A stretch of DNA of 6,895 bases from contig CALETF010000096.1 of NCBI GenBank assembly GCA_937920005.1, positions 1 to 6,895 on the forward strand. The letters are read 5' to 3'. The translations under genes were made by a program, and so were the position numbers. The stretch is from an uncultured Candidatus Altimarinota bacterium. GTDB taxonomy: Bacteria > Patescibacteriota > Gracilibacteria > BD1-5 > JAGOOR01. The notes beneath the pieces are model-generated. The model searched no databases. It was not told the DNA's origin and saw nothing but the letters and a program-made list of their open reading frames with translations. This document shows positions 5,517 through 6,895 of this stretch, piece by piece (position 1 is the first letter of the stretch; each line of letters opens with the position of its first letter).

Positions 5517-6704
5517 ATGTCCCTCGCTCTTCCTCTTCTCTTCTGACTCCTCGCGTGTGTCGCTATCGGTTTTGCCATGTATTACAAGTGACAAAATGTG
5601 CAAACATGAGAAAATCCTGATGAGCTCAGACGTCTCAGTGAAGAGAATGCTCAGCTCAAGGCGGAGCTCTGACAGAAAAATAGAGAAATCGGTCAATTAA
5701 CCCAGGATCTCCAGACAGAGAAATCTGAGAAAGATAGATTATCAGGAGAAGGGAAGCGTATCTTTGTCGAAATCACGAACCTCAAAAAAGATTATTCGAC
5801 GCTTGCTGAAGATAGAGACAGTCTCAAAGAGCAACTCGTTCATTTCCAGGCGGAAGAAAAGAGGAAAACAACTGAATTTGATAAAAAAATTGCTCAACTC
5901 GAGGAAGCGAGGACATCTCTCGAAGATGAGAAAAACAGAATCCGAAAAGAAGATGAAAAAGATAAAGAACAGGAAAAGGCGAACCGAGACCGCATGTGGG
6001 CAGAGCATGAAGTACGAGTGCAGAGCTACCTCACCGAGCTGTGTCGACTCCCTCAATACAATTTCTCGAGCTACGATAACAAAAATCTCCCAGAAGGATT
6101 TAGCGGAAAGCTCAAGCCTGACTTTATGATTGAGCTCCTCGGTCAATATGTCATCTTTGATGCAAAGGTTTCAAAGGCTGACAGTCTCCAGACCTACATC
6201 ACGACCAACGTAAAAACCACAGCAGAGAAGATAGGAAATGATGTGAAGATTTATCCGATGATATTTTTCGTTGTCCCTGGAGAATCCATCTCGACACTCT
6301 CAAAGACGCACTTCCGCGAGCAGGGTTTTGATTTCTACATCATCTCACCCGATGCGATTCCGGTTATTCTCTCAGCATTTAAAAAGATCACTACCTACGA
6401 ACTCGCTGAAAAGCTCGATCCACGCGACAGAGAAGATATTGTGAGCCTCATTGCAGAATTTGATTTCCATATTAATCAGCGTAATGCCATAGATATCATC
6501 GCATCGAAAATGGGGACATCCGTTCTCTCAAAGATGGAAAATCTCAAAAAAGAATTCCGTGATGAAGTCGTCCTCAAAAAATCAAAGATGAAGCCACAAC
6601 AGCCATGATTATCAGAGATGAAAGCTCTTATGATCGATCAAGGTGCTCAAAATTCTGCTATTGCTGACTTGGTTCAGCCGAAAGCGAAAATCACGCTCGA
6701 CTAA
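5517..6704 (+). CDS. rmuC: RmuC-like DNA recombination/nuclease protein
   Basis: This 395-residue protein has the RmuC architecture: an N-terminal membrane anchor (about residues 3-24), a long charged coiled coil (about 35-165), then a PD-(D/E)xK-type nuclease domain. The putative catalytic residues are Asp202 in 'LKPDFMIEL' and Asp215/Lys217 in 'YVIFDAKVSK'. A following strand, 'YPMIFFVVPGESI', matches the family's 'F-x-P-x-E' segment. E. coli RmuC limits recombination at short inverted repeats and is about 475 residues, so this is a compact, divergent member. Five UGAs are read as Gly, at 5544, 5589, 5607, 5670 and 6606 (residues 10, 25, 31, 52, 364). Four lie in the anchor and early coiled coil. 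With UGA as stop only the nuclease part would be seen, from an internal ATG at 5994. The true start is ATG 5517, because it provides the anchor and follows a TATAAT by 26 nt. The stop is TAA 6702-6704. Confidence 0.87.
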
Positions 6705-6739
6705 AACAAATCGAGGGGAATCTATCAGGAAGAGAAAAA

Positions 6740-6895
6740 CTATTTCTTAATTAGATATGTTAAAACATTTTCCTTGTTGATAATCTTTACAGATTCTGTT
6801 TTTTTATCTTGCAGAAAAATATAATTTTTTGTTTCGCCTATCAGGCTTGATTCTTCAGAGGTTATTTTTGAGTTATCAATTAATTGAATTTCAAT
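6740..6895 (-). CDS. C-terminal end of an unrecognised protein (5' part outside the window)
   Basis: On the minus strand one frame is open from the right edge for 51 codons and ends at TAG (read from 6742-6740). The translation is polar and protein-like, containing 'SSLIGETKNYIFLQDKKTES' and then 'VKIINKENVLTYLIKK', with an alternating strand pattern and a basic helical end. No family is recognised. It converges with the rmuC-like gene across a 35-nt gap with no terminator hairpin. It has no UGA, its only Gly is GGC, and it is the only gene here ending in TAG. AT-rich DNA can give 50 open codons by chance, so the call rests on amino-acid composition and position. Confidence 0.5.
   Translation of the reverse strand: MEIQLIDNSKITSEESSLIGETKNYIFLQDKKTESVKIINKENVLTYLIKK

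Noticed and set aside
5742..6146. A Phe-rich 134-codon minus-strand frame that looks membrane-like.
   Set aside because: It is the reverse of the Lys/Glu-rich coiled coil of the RmuC-like protein: AAA/GAA codons read backward give Phe-rich sequence.
6876..6887. Perfect 12-bp palindrome TCAATTAATTGA near the right edge.
   Set aside because: It lies inside the probable partial coding sequence, in AT-rich DNA where such palindromes are common; no operator or recombination context is visible.
1..6895. Mobile element, CRISPR array, tRNA or rRNA in the window.
   Set aside because: By eye there is no transposase motif, terminal inverted repeat with target duplication, spaced direct-repeat array, cloverleaf or rRNA-like segment. 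A covariance-model search would be needed to exclude small RNAs in 2044-2507.

Overview
The window reads as a piece of a Candidate Phyla Radiation (Patescibacteria) chromosome that uses genetic code 25, in which UGA encodes glycine (Gracilibacteria / Absconditabacteria). With UGA as a stop, the nucleotidyltransferase, Nudix, RmuC-like and two unknown genes break into fragments, and GlyA loses its N-terminus. With UGA as Gly, all become intact reading frames that end at TAA. I count 20 in-frame UGA codons in six genes. Several fall where the protein family expects Gly, and Trp is written UGG. CGA sits at the usually conserved Arg of the SHMT A-x-P-R-E motif, so the CGA-to-Trp reassignment reported for some Absconditabacteria does not appear to operate here. 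No start codon has a convincing Shine-Dalgarno sequence.

Layout. 1-744 (+) is the 3' part of a gene for a TraC/VirB4-N-terminal-like protein of the kind found in CPR conjugation/T4SS-like loci. It converges with glyA (745-2043, -) with no intergenic base. A roughly 460-bp AT-rich gap (2044-2507) holds a likely glyA promoter and no convincing gene. Then comes a compact minus-strand cluster transcribed in the order ybaB/ebfC (3841-4152), sugar-phosphate-type nucleotidyltransferase (2947-3828), Nudix hydrolase (2508-2939), with 12- and 7-nt gaps. A divergent promoter region (4153-4278) separates it from a plus-strand pair of unrecognised genes (4279-4755 and 4759-5430, 3 nt apart). That pair has a good sigma70-type promoter, an 8-bp dyad directly before the first ATG and a strong intrinsic terminator at 5449-5476. 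A membrane-anchored coiled-coil RmuC-like nuclease follows (5517-6704, +) with its own -10 box. The right edge holds the C-terminal end of another minus-strand gene (6740-6895).

Functionally the window mixes housekeeping (serine/glycine and one-carbon metabolism through GlyA, nucleoid-associated YbaB, nucleotide-sugar synthesis, Nudix clean-up, RmuC-type DNA maintenance) with a fragment of a DNA-transfer/secretion locus. The only real candidate for something undescribed is the UGA-rich two-gene unit at 4279-5430. It looks like a self-contained operon, but I recognise no family in it and assign no function.
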